From: Tricholoma matsutake
Lineage: Eukaryota > Basidiomycota > Agaricomycetes > Agaricales > Tricholomataceae
Direction of reading: 5' to 3'
Length of the DNA stretch: 64,000 bases
Assembly: GCA_026075535.2 (NCBI GenBank)
Contig: AP026541.1
Location: 11,594,001-11,658,000, forward strand
Of this stretch, positions 1-11,275 are shown piece by piece. Position numbers and translations under genes: made by a program. How positions within the stretch are numbered: position 1 is the stretch's first letter; each line of letters starts with the position of its first letter. The notes beneath the pieces were generated by a model. The model did no database searches, was not told the DNA's origin, and was given only the letters and a program-made list of their open reading frames with translations.

Positions 1-504
1 ATAGTGATGTTTTTTGAGCTGAGTTCAAAAATGACATCAGGAGAGTCATGTGACCATGATATATTGGGTTTAAAGTCCATTTACATGAGTCGAATGGTGA
101 AGGTTTTGAATGATGCAAGATGATTGCACTGCATGCCCTCCATAATGCTTTACAGTTGAGAATGGTTCTTGCAGAACCACCTTTCCATATTACTGTCTTA
201 CTCCTATTTACTAGTACAGTAATGTTTCTACTGGTAAGACACCCCCTTTTTCCTGGGGTTTCCTCTTGCTGTCTCGCTCCTACCATGCTTGAGTAGTTTT
301 GTTCTCATTAAATCTATCATCATTCCTCATATGTCCCATGAACACGCCAACTATTTTGGACAATTGCAGCCTCCCACTCTCCACAAGGGAGATGGAGAAT
401 GAGCGAGTGCACAAAATGAAAACAATCCCTCTGAAACAGACCCTCCTTTCATGCCTGTCGGACAGATTGGATGACCAGCAGGATCTGAATCTGGACAGAG
501 AGGA
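1..504. other. Left-edge flank, no gene recognised
   Basis: No open frame here has recognisable protein similarity. The stretch probably belongs to the 5' end of the DIRS-like element whose Gag relic starts near 505, but I cannot see its terminal repeat, so the left border of that element is unknown. Confidence 0.4.
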
Positions 505-1752
505 GTGCAACTTGACCAAGGATTCAGAAGAGAACTTGTTGCCAGAATTGACCAGTTTGTCCAGGACTTCAGGGATGAGAAAATGGCTAAAATCGAGGCT
601 CTCTACCAAATCCTGCAAGTTGCCCAAGAGGCAGACATTGATGAACACATCAGACAAGCAGCCATTGATGACTATGCCACTCAGATTGACCTCATTGATG
701 GACAGCAGCAAAGCGCCAAGCAACAGGGTGAACATGTGGTGCAACTGGCTGGAATTGGCAATGAGAGAGCCACCACAAGGGAACCAGACAGAAACAGAAC
801 CTTATGAAGGGAGACCCAATGAGAAGAATCAGATGATGATGAGACCAGCAGATTTTTGTGAGACCTTTGAAGAAAACTCATGGGGAAGCATAGACATCGT
901 AGTCCAACTGACTCTTCTGACTTGGATGATGACTCCACCTCAGCAAAGGGAGAAGGAGAATCAAACAAGAAGAAGCACTTATACCAATTGCAACTTCTGT
1001 GGTACACAGTTGAGACAAATGTGCAGAACCATGAAGCCGATGAGAACTGAAAGAAGACTAGAGAAATCCTCTGAATTCTCCAACATGACATCACCTTTGC
1101 AGAGCAAGACATACAACGCTCAACCACTGCTCCTCAAGGATTTCCAGATACTGAGTGGCAACACATCTTCCATGGCAAAGCAGTCAATCTTGACATTGTC
1201 CTTAGCAGTCTCCACCACATTGCCCCTACTAAGGAGAATATTGGCTGCATTGGAAGAATGGATCTCTCTCTTGGAAGCACAGATCCAGTACAAAAGGTCC
1301 AAATGAGTGGTGATTGGACAGCTGCCTGGAACACAACTGAAAGTGACTGCATATGTGTTCCCACACTGAGATGATGACTTGCAACAATGGGGAGACTATC
1401 TGTCATCTGAGTTTTCAGCCAGGCAAACAAGTGCCCACCACAAGCTCATTGCCTTTGACAAAGCAGTCAGAACTCGAGTTGCAGGAGGACAAGCGATCTT
1501 ACTCACCGACCACAATGAATTCACTTATCTCTACTCAGCCTTTCTCCTTCCCAATGGGATCCAGACAGGATCTGCTGGATAGCCAGGAGACACTGACCAT
1601 AGAACCAGGACTGTGTCCACGGACATCTGTCACAGATTCAACAGCACAAATGGGTGCCAAAGCCTAGCAGGAACCTGCCGTTTACATCACACATGTCTCC
1701 AATGCAAGCAGCCAGGCCATGGGAAAGAAAACTGCCCTCAGCAAGCATGAGG
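505..1752 (+). pseudogene. DIRS-like retrotransposon Gag-like protein, decayed
   Basis: The relic runs through two reading frames. Frame 1 holds an N-terminal helical, acidic/glutamine-rich part (505-807) and, near 1153-1330, a stretch reading EWQHIFHGKAVNLD and later SGDWTAAWNTT. Frame 2 continues with FPH-stop-DDDLQQWGDY, HHKLIAFDKA and LLTDHNEFTYLYSA (1379-1582), then a cysteine/histidine-rich end (about 1625-1750) with ICHRF, TCRLHHTCLQCKQPGHGKENC spacing, which is a zinc-knuckle arrangement. This order resembles the Gag-like ORF that precedes reverse transcriptase in basidiomycete DIRS-like elements; that comparison is from memory. A one-base frame change lies near 1340. At least two stops (near 1368 and 1748) sit where arginine would be expected, so they look like CGA to TGA changes. 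Not functional as it stands. Confidence 0.6.
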
Positions 1753-1883
1753 CAACCTATGGCATGCATCCCAAATACCTTTGTTACAATGTCTGGGATG
1801 TCCAGGATGAACGATAAGACAACATTTGTGGCAAATCACTCCAATGCCTGGCAGACTGGACCGAATGGGCCAAGCCTCTTCCT

Positions 1884-3580
1884 TTGATACCTGCCATTGA
1901 ATTTGAAAACACTGCAGCCATGCAAACAATCAATGACCAACCTGATCTTTTCAAGATCATCATGCCAATCAATGTTGATTGCTTTGAAGCTCTGCTAGCT
2001 ACACATCCAAATCACCCTTTCATCGAGTCAGTCTGCAGAGGTCTGAGGGAGGGATTCTGGCCATGGGCCAATACCCACCACCAGGAGTATCCTTCTACAG
2101 TTGATGAAGCACTGGATACACCAGAGGATGGACCGCAGGCAGATTTCTTGCATGTGGAGCAAGACCATGAGTGACTGGTGGGGAGGTTCTCTGGCTCATT
2201 TGGCTGAGACCTTTTACCAGGAATGCATGCGTTGCCTGTCCACACAGTACCCAAACCCCATTCTGACAAGCTGCATATGGTCATTGATCAGAGTGCAGGG
2301 CCATATTCTCCAAACTCTATGATCAAGCATGAGGACATCTGAGGTTTTCCCCTAGACAACATGACTCACCTGGGAGAGGGGCTCATATGCGGACATCAAA
2401 CCAGACCAAACCAGTTGTGGATCATCTACAAATCTGACATCGCCAACACATACCAGCCACTCTCATGCACCCATTATGGCAAATCAAACAGATCATCACC
2501 ATCGATGGTGAGCATGACATAGACTGAAACAACTGTTTTGGTGGACATGGGTCACCTGGGATATATATCTCTTTCAATGGATTAGTGACATGGATAGTAT
2601 GGGAGGTTGAACTCATAGAGGACCTTTGGACCTACATGGACGATTCATTCAGAATTGATGAAGAAGGGAACCTGGTTTGGTATCATAGGTATGGAAAGCA
2701 CATGCCAACAAGCCAGGTCAAGCTCCTATCCTTTTGGGATGAACTTGGGATCCCTCATCAACCACACAAGCAGCTATTCAGGTCAACACTCACCATCATT
2801 GGAATCTACGTCAACCTGAACAATTTGACCTTTACTCTACCAAAGCAAGCTCTTGAAGACCTCCTTCAATAAATCACAGATTTTACTGTTTGGTCCAAGA
2901 ACAAACATGGTGCATCCTGGACCCTATGCAAACCACAACAACTCGCCGGCTGGATCAACTGGAGTTTCAATGTTTTTGCTTTGTTGAAACCTGTGCTCAA
3001 CCACCTCTATCCCAAGATTGCAGGGAAAGACCAACTATTGACTAAGGTCTGGGTCAACAATGCTGTTTGCAAAGACCTCAAGTGGGTGACCTACCACATG
3101 CATGCCTCACTCAGGATCAATCTTCTCTCCAGCATATCTTGGGACATTGAGGATGTGGATGCCACTGTCTTCTGCAATGCATGCATGGAAGGACTAGCTT
3201 TTTACTACCCAGATCACTGCACTGGCTACTACACCATTTCCAGCGACACTGCTCAAGACATCATTTTTTACTTCAAAGCTCTAGTTGTTGCCAGCACCTG
3301 CAATGATCTCAAGAACACGATGGCACATTGCTCCATGATAGTCACCTACACCAACAGCATGAACACTGTCGACATTTTCAGCTTGCTCAAGTGCCAGCCT
3401 GAGTTCAACCTCCTCCTCTGACACTGCATTGATGTCATGCTAGCAAACGAGTTCCAGGTCTGGATCTTGCATGTCCCAGGAGAACGTAATGCCATAGCTG
3501 ATGCCATTTCATGGCATGATTTTGGTCACACACAGCAACTCATGCCTGGACTGCACATCAAAACTTTTTAACCCCCTTGA
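1884..3580 (+). pseudogene. DIRS-like reverse transcriptase / RNase H, decayed
   Basis: 1884-2174 encodes the conserved leader of this RT type (FEALLATHPNHPFIESV, GLREGFWPWA). Further on, 2585-2872 carries the catalytic motif LWTYMDDS, followed by a thumb-like stretch with KQVKLLS-type and FTLPKQALEDLL text. 2981-3421 continues in the same frame and resembles the RNase H domain (WVNNAVCKDLKW, DATVFCNACMEGLAFYYPD, YTNSMNTVDIFSLL), with expected acidic residues partly replaced (FCNA for FCDA, YTNS for YTDS). A final stretch, HVPGERNAIADAIS, follows near 3466. Between 2174 and 2585 the frame is broken by several stops. The YMDD box and the downstream recombinase fragment make a DIRS-type element more likely than Gypsy or LINE. 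Clearly dead: several stops and a frame change. Confidence 0.65.
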
Positions 3581-3649
3581 CTGTCAATGATGGGGGCTAC
3601 GAAGAAATGATCACCTCACATGTTCATGCCCAGCAACCAATGTGGGAAC

Positions 3650-3990
3650 CGTGGTCATGAGAGTGGCTCATTCATGAATGAGCTATTGCACTGGGTCAAG
3701 CGATTGACACCAGCACTTGGAACAACTATGGTTCTGCTTTGAACTCCTACCTCACATTCGTACACCTTCCCAACTTTCCTGTAGAGCCCACTGCAGACAC
3801 ATTCAGTCTCTACATGGTTTGGATGTGTCATCACATCAAGCCTGATTCGGTTGACACTTACCTTTCAGGTATCTGCCAACAACTTGAGCTGTATTTCCCA
3901 CACATTTGCCAACACAGAAGAGGATGGCTCATCCATGTCGGCACTTTCCCATCAGCGGTGAGCCACAACAGCAAAGAAAGGGGGAAGTGA
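3650..3990 (+). pseudogene. DIRS-like tyrosine recombinase, N-terminal fragment
   Basis: Reads WLIHE-RAIALGQAIDTST, NNYGSALNSYLTFVHLPNF, CHHIKPDSVDTYLSGICQQL, the helical core-binding (SAM-like) domain of the tyrosine recombinase that DIRS elements use in place of an integrase. The frame differs from the RT/RNase H segment upstream. The catalytic domain with the R-H-R-Y residues is absent: similarity stops near 3960 and 250 bases of unassigned sequence lead to the Gypsy insertion at 4241. Either the recombinase was truncated before the Gypsy arrived, or the C-terminal half has decayed beyond recognition. Confidence 0.6.
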
Positions 3991-4240
3991 TGATTGTGGG
4001 ATGCAAGGTAGAGGTGAAACAGTCACAGGGGGTTGCAGGGTAAAGGGTTCTCACAAATGATGATGGTGTTTCCCTCAAATAATCTGTTGGCCTTGTGGCC
4101 AGGCAAGAAAAATTGGAGCAAAGAGGGATGCAATTGCATACTGCTGCACTTGGTTAGTTTACAGGGGTTTCGCAGTGCTATGTTGTCAGGGAAAGTCAGT
4201 TCCCAAAGCTGCATCAGGGCAAAGAAACCAATGCAGAGTT

Positions 4241-4666
4241 TGTAAGGGGACTAGGGGGGTGCCCTGTGTGTTTTTCCTATTTTTTATGTTCATCCCATAT
4301 TTTTCCCCACCTCATTTCCTTCTATTCTTCATTTTCTATGATTTTTCCGGATTTTATTACTAATTTTCCCTTGCTATCATGTTTGTATATGTTGACACTT
4401 TTATATTTAGAGGCGGAGTACCCCTTCCGACACATACCCCTTGGTATGATGTCATTCGGCGGCCTTGATCCGCCTATCTCCGCCTTTTTCTATTTTTAGG
4501 TTATATTTGATTTTTGTCGTCTTCACATATACTGGGCATCAGCAAGGGGATCCTTAGAGTTTTCTCTTCGGATTTCCCTTTGCTAGGTGCGCCCCCAATC
4601 CCTGTATTATGTAGCATAATTTTAACTTCGGATTTCCCTTTGCTAGAGGCTTAGGTTGCCCTTATA
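4241..4666 (+). repeat. Gypsy-1 5' LTR
   Basis: 426 bp, begins TGTAAGGGGACTAGGGGGG and ends TTGCCCTTATA. It matches the 3' LTR at 423 of 426 positions by eye. A 20-base direct repeat (TTCGGATTTCCCTTTGCTAG) occurs twice inside, about 60 bases apart near 4567 and 4627, with the same pair in the 3' LTR. Confidence 0.92.
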
Positions 4667-4833
4667 GTAGAAAACTCTCCCCTAAGGCCCGAGAATCGCG
4701 AACGTGCTGCCCAAAATAGGCAGGTACGGACTGGACGACGCTTCCCAAAGCTCCACAGAGTCCCTACACACTGTTCCAGATACTCTCGCCTTTATCACGC
4801 CACCATTTTCGCCAAACGCGCTCCCTAGTGACA

Positions 4834-5951
4834 TGGACGCATCAGAACGCTTCGACGCGCTTGAAAGCGACGTTTCCGGAATGCGTGCGCAAATCGACTC
4901 GCTTAAATCTACGATTGAAAACTTCGTTAGGACCCTCCAGGCTAACCCTACGACTAATAGTTCCCCCTTCACGACTCCAAGCGCACCCAACAACGACGTT
5001 TTGCCAAACGTGTCCACTAAGGAACGTGCCCAGATCAAACCATCCCCCCCCGCCGAATTTAATGGTGCACATGCGCAGGGACATGCATTCCTTAATTCCT
5101 GTGAGTTATACATTAGTCTCCAGTCGCATCAATTCATCGATGAGGCTGCAAAAATTTATTGGGCCTTCACATACATGAAATCTGAACGCGCCTATCTCTA
5201 TGTGGACCGTATCCTACGTCAAACTAAAGAACTCGGTTCTCTACCTTTCTCCACTTGGGGTGACTTTTGAGCTGAGTTCATATGCCACTTCTGCCCCCTC
5301 AATGAATGCCACCGAGCAGTGACACGACTTGAGTCATCCACTTACCACCAGGGACGTCGATCCGTGGACAACTATATCGATGAGTTCAAGGATTTGGTGG
5401 ACATGGCAGGGTATGGGAGTGGGTTACCAGTGGTGGTGAAGTTCCGACGGGGGCTCAACCAAGAAATTCAGGACCAGATTGCACAGATGTTGGAAGGGCG
5501 CCCAGCGGACGATGATATCCTTGCTTGGTATGAAGCTGCTTCACTCTGTGATGAGAACCGACTCACAAATGCAGCATTTAATGCTGCATTCCGTGCTCCA
5601 ACTACCACTCATACACCCTACACCTTCAATCGAAGCCTCCCCCGCCCTAACCCCATTCCTGCTCGTCAAACTCCCACACCAGCCATCAATGTCCCAGTAC
5701 CAATGGATGTTGATGCAGCCCGCAGCCGTGCACGTAAGTTGGATCTCTGCTACCGTTGTGGGGAACCTGGACACAGGGCTGGAGCGTGTCCCCATTGTCA
5801 GGATATCCGCATGCTCACCCCTGAGGGACGAGACGAACTCCTGCAAGATTTGTTGGCACTTGTAGATGTTGAGGAAGCGAAGGATCAAGTTGCAGAGGAG
5901 GTTAAGCTGGAAGTTGTAGAGGAGCAGGATTTTCCTATTCGCAGCGAGTGA
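4834..5951 (+). pseudogene. gag: Gypsy-1 Gag (capsid/nucleocapsid), one premature stop
   Basis: The first ATG in frame (4834) starts a short helical segment with heptad-like spacing (MDASERFDALESDVSG), then the capsid-like region containing LESSTYHQGRRSVDNYIDEF and VVKFRRGLN. A CCHC zinc knuckle follows (CYRCGEPGHRAGAC, about 5749-5790). The open frame extends upstream to 4704 without an ATG, so a start further upstream by splicing or a non-AUG codon is possible. The only defect is a TGA at 5268-5270 in the text DF-stop-AEF, where family members have arginine, so CGA to TGA is the simplest explanation. Pol overlaps the Gag stop by four bases in the -1 frame. Confidence 0.88.
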
Positions 5952-8900
5952 ATTGTACGCCCTCACTGCCTGTCCATAACTGCTTTGAAGTCTTGTCAGT
6001 TGAATCCCCAGAGAATGAATCCATTTCTGTGACTGCTCCCCTCTCTGACCCTTCGAAGTTGGCTAAAGATGTACCTGCTCTCCCCATCTCTCCTTCTACT
6101 CCACGTCCCAAAATTAAATCATGGGAGCGTAAACTACCACGCAAGTATATTGTGGCATCCACTCCCTCTGCACATTCCTTAAACCTAGCCATCGAACTGC
6201 AGACGACTGACACTGGACAGATACTCGGTGTCTCTGCGCTCCTGGACTCTGGTGCGACTGGTCTCTTCATCGATTCCCATCTGGTACAACAACATCGTCT
6301 AAATACTCGCTCACTCTCACATCCGATACCTGTATATAACGTGGATGGATCCCCAAATGAAGCTGGTGCCATCCGAGAGGTTGCAGACCTGGTTCTCCGT
6401 TACAAAGATCATAGTGAGCGTGCCCTTTTTGCTGTCACTCAATTAGGAAAGCAAAAGGCGATTTTGGGATATCCATGGCTTCGAGACCATAACCCAGAGG
6501 TCGACTGGCACACCGGGGAGGTTACCATGAGCAGATGTCCATCCCGCTGTCGGACGTGTTTCACAGAAGCCAGGCAAGAATGTCGTGGACAGAAGGCGGC
6601 AATACGATGAACTCAGAAGTGTCGTGCTGGACCCCTGCCTATACCTGAAGTGGAATTGGAAGGGGTTCCTGATCTAATGCCGGACTTGGATGATGATGAT
6701 GAGGACCCAGAGGAAGTGGAGGAGGGTGATCGGATCTTCTACACTGCGATTCGCTCATCGCATGAGGTATGTGCCACATCGAACATATCCCAACGCCTCG
6801 CCGAGGCCTTCCACAAAAACAACGCTGCTAAATCCTCTACTAACTCCTTACTCCCTCATCTCCATGAGTTTGAAGACGTGTTCTCCAAGGAGTCATTCGA
6901 CTCTCTTCCTGCGCATAAGCCATGGGATCACGCGATCGAACTCACCCCCGGCGCAACCCCTTCATCCTGCAAGGTCTATCCTCTCTCTCCGGAGGAACAA
7001 CGGCAGCTTGACCAGTTCATCGACGAGCACCTGGCCTCTGGACGTATTCGACCATCGAAGTCACCCATGGCCTCTCCCTTTTTCTTTGTCAAGAAGAAGG
7101 ATGGCTCACTTCGACCAGTTCAAGACTACAGAAGACTCAACAACATCACGGTCAAAAATCGCTACCCACTACCCCTCATCTCCGAACTCATAAACCAGCT
7201 CCGTGGAGCCCGATACTTCACCAAGCTTGATGTCCATTGGGGCTATAATAATGTGAGGATAAAGGAGGGAGATGAGTGGAAGGCAGCCTTTCGTACCAAC
7301 CGTGGTCTTTTTGAACCGCTTGTCATGTTCTTTGGCCTTACTAATAGCCCTGCCACCTTTCAGACCATGATGAACGACATCTTCCATGACCTCATCCTCG
7401 AAGGTGTTGTCTGCATCTATCTTGACGACATCCTCATCTTCACTTGCACAGTTGAAGAGCACCGTCGCATCACGCGCCTCGTCCTAGAGCGACTTTGACG
7501 GTACAAACTCTACCTTCGTCAGGACAAATGCGAGTTCGAAAGGACCAAGATCGAGTACCTCGGCCTGATTATCTCGGAGGGTCAAGTGGAGATGGATCCT
7601 ATCAAGGTAAACGGGGTCACAGCTTGGCCGATGCCCACGAACAAGAAGGAGGTGCAGTCTTTCCTGGGCTTCATCAATTTTTATCGGCGTTTTATCAAGG
7701 ATTTCTCACATCATGCATGACCGCTGTTCGACTTGACAGGAAAGGAGGCATGGAGGTGGGATAATGCACAACAGGAGGCATTCGAAAAGCTTAAGGAGAT
7801 GGTCACTTCCGCTCCGATCCTTACCTTTGCTGATGATTCACGTCCTTTTCGTGTAGAAGCCAACAGTTCTGACTTTGCGACGGGCGCTGTGTTGTCTCAG
7901 CAGTCTCCGGAGGACCAGAAGTGGCATCCTGTTGCGTTCTACTCCAAAAGCCTTAGTGCTGTAGAGAGAAACTACGAGATCCATGACAAGGAGATGTTGG
8001 CGATAATGCGTGCGCTTGAGGAGTGGCAACACTTCCTCGAGGGTGCCCAACACAAGGTGGAAATTTGGACGGATCACAAGAACCTTGAGTACTTCATGAC
8101 GGCCAAGAAATTGAACCGTCGTCAAGCTCGTTGGTCCCTGTATCTATCTAGATTCGACTTCTCCTTGCACCACCGTCCGGGTCGCAGCATGGGGAAGACC
8201 GATGCCCTATCCCGACGTGCAGACCATGGGGATGGCAGCGGTGACAACCAAAACATTGTGCTGTTGCAGCCAGACCTGTTCACCATTCGGGCACTGGAAG
8301 GCATCGTACCCCAGGGCGAGGAGCGGGACATTCTACGTGACATTCATCACGCAAACCGTAGTGGTTTACATGAGGATGTTGTCGCCCGAGCTGTTAAAGA
8401 ACTGAGGAAGGGATAGACCCTTTCCTTACGTGTGGCAGAGTGGGCTGAAAAGGAGGACTTGTTGTATTTCAGGGATCGCATCTATGTTCCCAATGACCCA
8501 GACCTTTGCCGGCGCATCATATCCCAACACCATGACTCACAGATTGCTGGCCACCCCGGATGCTGGAAGACCTTGGAGCTCACCTCATGGAACTATTGGT
8601 GGCCACAAATGTCATGGCTCATTGGTCAGTATTGTCGCACTTGTGACCTTTGCTTATGCACCAAGGTTCCTCGTCGCAAGCCTATTGGTGAGCTACACCC
8701 TCTTCCTGTTCCAGAGAGTCGTTGGGATGTCGTCAGCATTGACTTTGTGGTGGAATTGCCAGAGTCAAACGGGTTTGATGCGGTGATGTGCACAGTTGAC
8801 TCAGTGGGAAAACGCGCTCACTTCATTCCCACTCACACCACTGTCAGTGCCCTAGGTGCCGCTCGACTCTACCTCCACCACGTGTGGAAATTACATGGAC

Positions 8901-9850
8901 TTCCTGGTGCCTTCCTCTCGGATCATGGCCCTCAGTTCATGGCAGAGTTCACTCGTGAGCTGTACTGACTCCTGGGGATCAAACTCCTCACTTCAACTGC
9001 TTATCACCCACAAACTGATGGCCAGACGGAGCGAGTCAACCAGGAACTGGAGAAGTACATCCGCCTCTTTGTCAATGAACACCAGGACGATTGGGATGAT
9101 CTCCTTCCTTTGGCTGAGTTCGGGTACAACAACCATGTCCATGCTTCCACTCAACAGACCCCTTTCCTCTTAGACACTGGACGACATCCACACATGCGAT
9201 TTGAACCTTGCCAAACTCCCTCACACATCGAGACAGTGAATGAGTTCACAGAACGCATGAGGGATAGCTTGGAGGAGGCAAGGGCAGCCTTAGCAAAGGC
9301 GAAGGACGACATGGCGTGATTTTACAACCAGCGCCACTCCCCAACCCCTCAGTACAAGGTTGGTGATCGAGTTTATCTTGACTCCAGTGACATCTCCACT
9401 ACACGTCCATCCAAGAAACTCGCTCATCGCTTCTTGGGACCTTTCCCCATTGTCAAGTGCGTTGGAACACATGCCTATCGTCTACGCCTCCCAGCCTCCA
9501 TGTCCAGACTCCATCCCGTCTTCCATGTCGTCAAATTGCTTCCAGCTCCCCCAGATCCATTCCCAGGATGCCATTCACACCCACCACCACCACCTACAGT
9601 GATCGAGGGAGAACCCCAATATGAAGTTGAGTCAATCTTGGACAGCCGTTTGTGTCGAGGAAAACTCCAGTATTTGGTACATTGGAAGGGTTATGGGTAT
9701 GAGGAGAACTCATGGGTCGAAGAGTCTGATGTAAATGCCCCTCGGTTAATCAAGGAATTCCACCGATGGCACACTGCTGCACCGCATCGCATTCAAGTCA
9801 CGGACTTTGGTTGTATACGATTTCGAATGCATCGGGGCGATGCATCTTAG
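5948..9850 (+). pseudogene. pol: Gypsy-1 Pol (PR-RT-RNaseH-IN-chromodomain), six nonsense codons
   Basis: A single reading frame, -1 relative to Gag, runs through the whole region with no frameshift. In order: aspartic protease (ALLDSGATGLFID, about 6237-6275); RT with [13 protein letters not shown] and the catalytic box YLDDILIF (about 7420); RNase H ([39 protein letters not shown], 7857-8100); integrase zinc domain (H..H..CRTCDLC, 8530-8655) and core (SIDFVVELP, LSDHGPQF, TAYHPQTDGQTERVNQELE, 8738-9050); chromodomain (YEVESILDSRL, YLVHWKGYGYEENSWVEESDV, 9620-9735). Premature stops are at 6608, 7496, 7718, 8966 and 9317 (TGA, arginine expected) and 8414 (TAG, glutamine plausible). The true end is TAG 9848. 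Every stop fits a C-to-T change. Confidence 0.9.
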
Positions 9851-9874
9851 AGAGGGGGTGATGTGAGGGGGTGA

Positions 9875-10300
9875 TGTAAGGGGACTAGGGGGGTGCCCTG
9901 TGTGTTTTTTCTATTTTTTATGTTCGTCCCATATTTTTCCCCACCTCATTTCCTTCTATTCTTCATTTTCTATGATTTTTCCGGATTTTATTACTAATTT
10001 TCCCTTGCTATCATGTTTGTATATGTTGACACTTTTATATTTAGAGGCGGAGTACCCCTTCCGACACATACCCCTTGGTATGATGTCATTCGGCGGCCTT
10101 GATCCGCCTATCTCTGCCTTTTTCTATTTTTAGGTTATATTTGATTTTTGTCGTCTTCACATATACTGGGCATCAGCAAGGGGATCCTTAGAGTTTTCTC
10201 TTCGGATTTCCCTTTGCTAGGTGCGCCCCCAATCCCTGTATTATGTAGCATAATTTTAACTTCGGATTTCCCTTTGCTAGAGGCTTAGGTTGCCCTTATA
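9875..10300 (+). repeat. Gypsy-1 3' LTR
   Basis: 426 bp, nearly identical to the copy at 4241. Visible differences are C/T near 4276, A/G near 4291 and C/T near 4480 of the 5' copy, all transitions. It is followed directly by the target duplication GAGTT. Confidence 0.92.
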
Positions 10301-10391
10301 GAGTTGTGTGCAAAAGAGGAGATTGTCATGGGATCCTGTGTTGCCATAGGAGTCGCATGCAGTGTTGAGATCCAAGACTTTGCACTCCCCC

Positions 10392-10971
10392 TAGTGCTTC
10401 GAGGTCCGGTCTGGTCCAGTTTTTTTGCCTTTTTTGGGTGAACCGATAACTGGACTGGTTATCTATAAAAGGAAATGGCCAAATAACTGGACCAGGACTG
10501 AAAGAAACTGCAAAAAACTGACCGTAACCAGTCATGACTGGTTCGTAACTGAACTGTGGTCCACACTGGTAATAAACAGTCATAAACACCTTTTTCACAC
10601 GTTCCCCTACAGGATGTGAACAAAAGATTCAAAAAGTTATGCAAATCGGCCAAGAAACAAGTGAGATATCATTAAAACTGAGTTTGATATCATCAAACTT
10701 GCATTCAAAGTTGGTTTTGATGATATCTCACTCAATTCTTGACCAATTTGCCTAACTTTTTGGTCATTTTGTAGCCCTTGAACATGGCTATGTGTGGACA
10801 TAGCTGAACTGGTCTAAACCAGTTAAGACCGGTTTATTTGAACCGGTTTTCTGCAGTTTTTTTGTTTAAATTTAACTAGGACCATAACCAGCGGTCCTAT
10901 ATAACTGGTTATGGGGTCCGGTCCAGTTTCCAGTCCTTTTCCAGTCCTTAGGACCGGACCTCAAAGCACTA
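10392..10971 (+). mobile_element. hAT-like MITE, 580 bp, perfect 8-bp target duplication
   Basis: Terminal inverted repeats TAGTGCTTCGAGGTCCGGTC and its complement ending GACCGGACCTCAAAGCACTA bound the element. The 8-bp duplication ACTCCCCC (10384-10391 and 10972-10979) is exact, as expected for hAT transposition. There is no coding capacity. The interior holds many ACCAGT/ACTGGT palindromes and a long imperfect inverted repeat (about 10639-10752, arms around GATATCA). It sits inside the terminus of element A, so it is younger than A. Confidence 0.85.
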
Positions 10972-11179
10972 ACTCCCCCCCATATTCCTATCGGAGTCCT
11001 AGGAGTCCGAGTTTTCTGATAGGAGTCCTACTAGTCCGATACTAGTCCTAGGAGTCCGATAGGAATCCGATCGGAATGTATCTTGATGACCATGTACTCT
11101 TATTTCCAAGAAATCCCAACAGGTAGTCGGAATACCACACCATTATGGAAGACTTAACTTGGTGAAAGTGCTTACAAAA

Positions 11180-11275
11180 TAAATGGGCAGAGCAGGAATT
11201 GAACCCCAGGCCTTGGGATATAAGTGACATAACCACCAAACAAGTGCTCAACCAGTTGAGCCACAGGAGCATTAA
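11180..11275 (-). repeat. tRNA-like Pol III promoter head inside element A
   Basis: On the minus strand an A-box-like TGGCTCAACTGG is followed about 50 bases later by a B-box-like GGTTCAATTCC. The sequence downstream, towards the transposon terminus, is the GGAGTCC repeat zone. The order and orientation are the same at 35195-35280. Acceptor-stem pairing is not seen, so this is not a tRNA gene; it looks like a SINE head or a built-in Pol III promoter. Confidence 0.6.

Larger units (their letters stand above)
505..3990 (+). mobile_element. DIRS-like retrotransposon relic
   Basis: Gag-like, RT, RNase H and tyrosine-recombinase remnants lie in the order expected for DIRS-like elements and on one strand. 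I could not find inverted terminal repeats or the internal complementary region. The borders are therefore the coding limits only, and the 3' side beyond 3990 is uncertain. Confidence 0.6.
4241..10300 (+). mobile_element. Full-length Ty3/Gypsy chromovirus-type element (Gypsy-1)
   Basis: Two 426-bp LTRs (4241-4666 and 9875-10300) bound Gag and Pol on the plus strand. The host bases GAGTT are duplicated on both sides (4236-4240 and 10301-10305), a perfect 5-bp target site duplication. A purine-rich tract with GGGGGTGA lies directly before the 3' LTR. The LTRs start TGTAAG and end CTTATA. I count three differences between them, all transitions, so the insertion is young. Coding order is Gag (CCHC), protease, RT, RNase H, integrase, chromodomain. 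A second, older and CpG-poor copy lies at 40018-43207. Confidence 0.93.

Noticed and set aside
299..1306. 335-codon plus-strand ORF, the longest open frame in the first 4 kb
   Set aside because: It overlaps the DIRS-like Gag relic in a different frame, has no recognisable domain, and the Gag motifs read out of the competing frames. It is a shadow.
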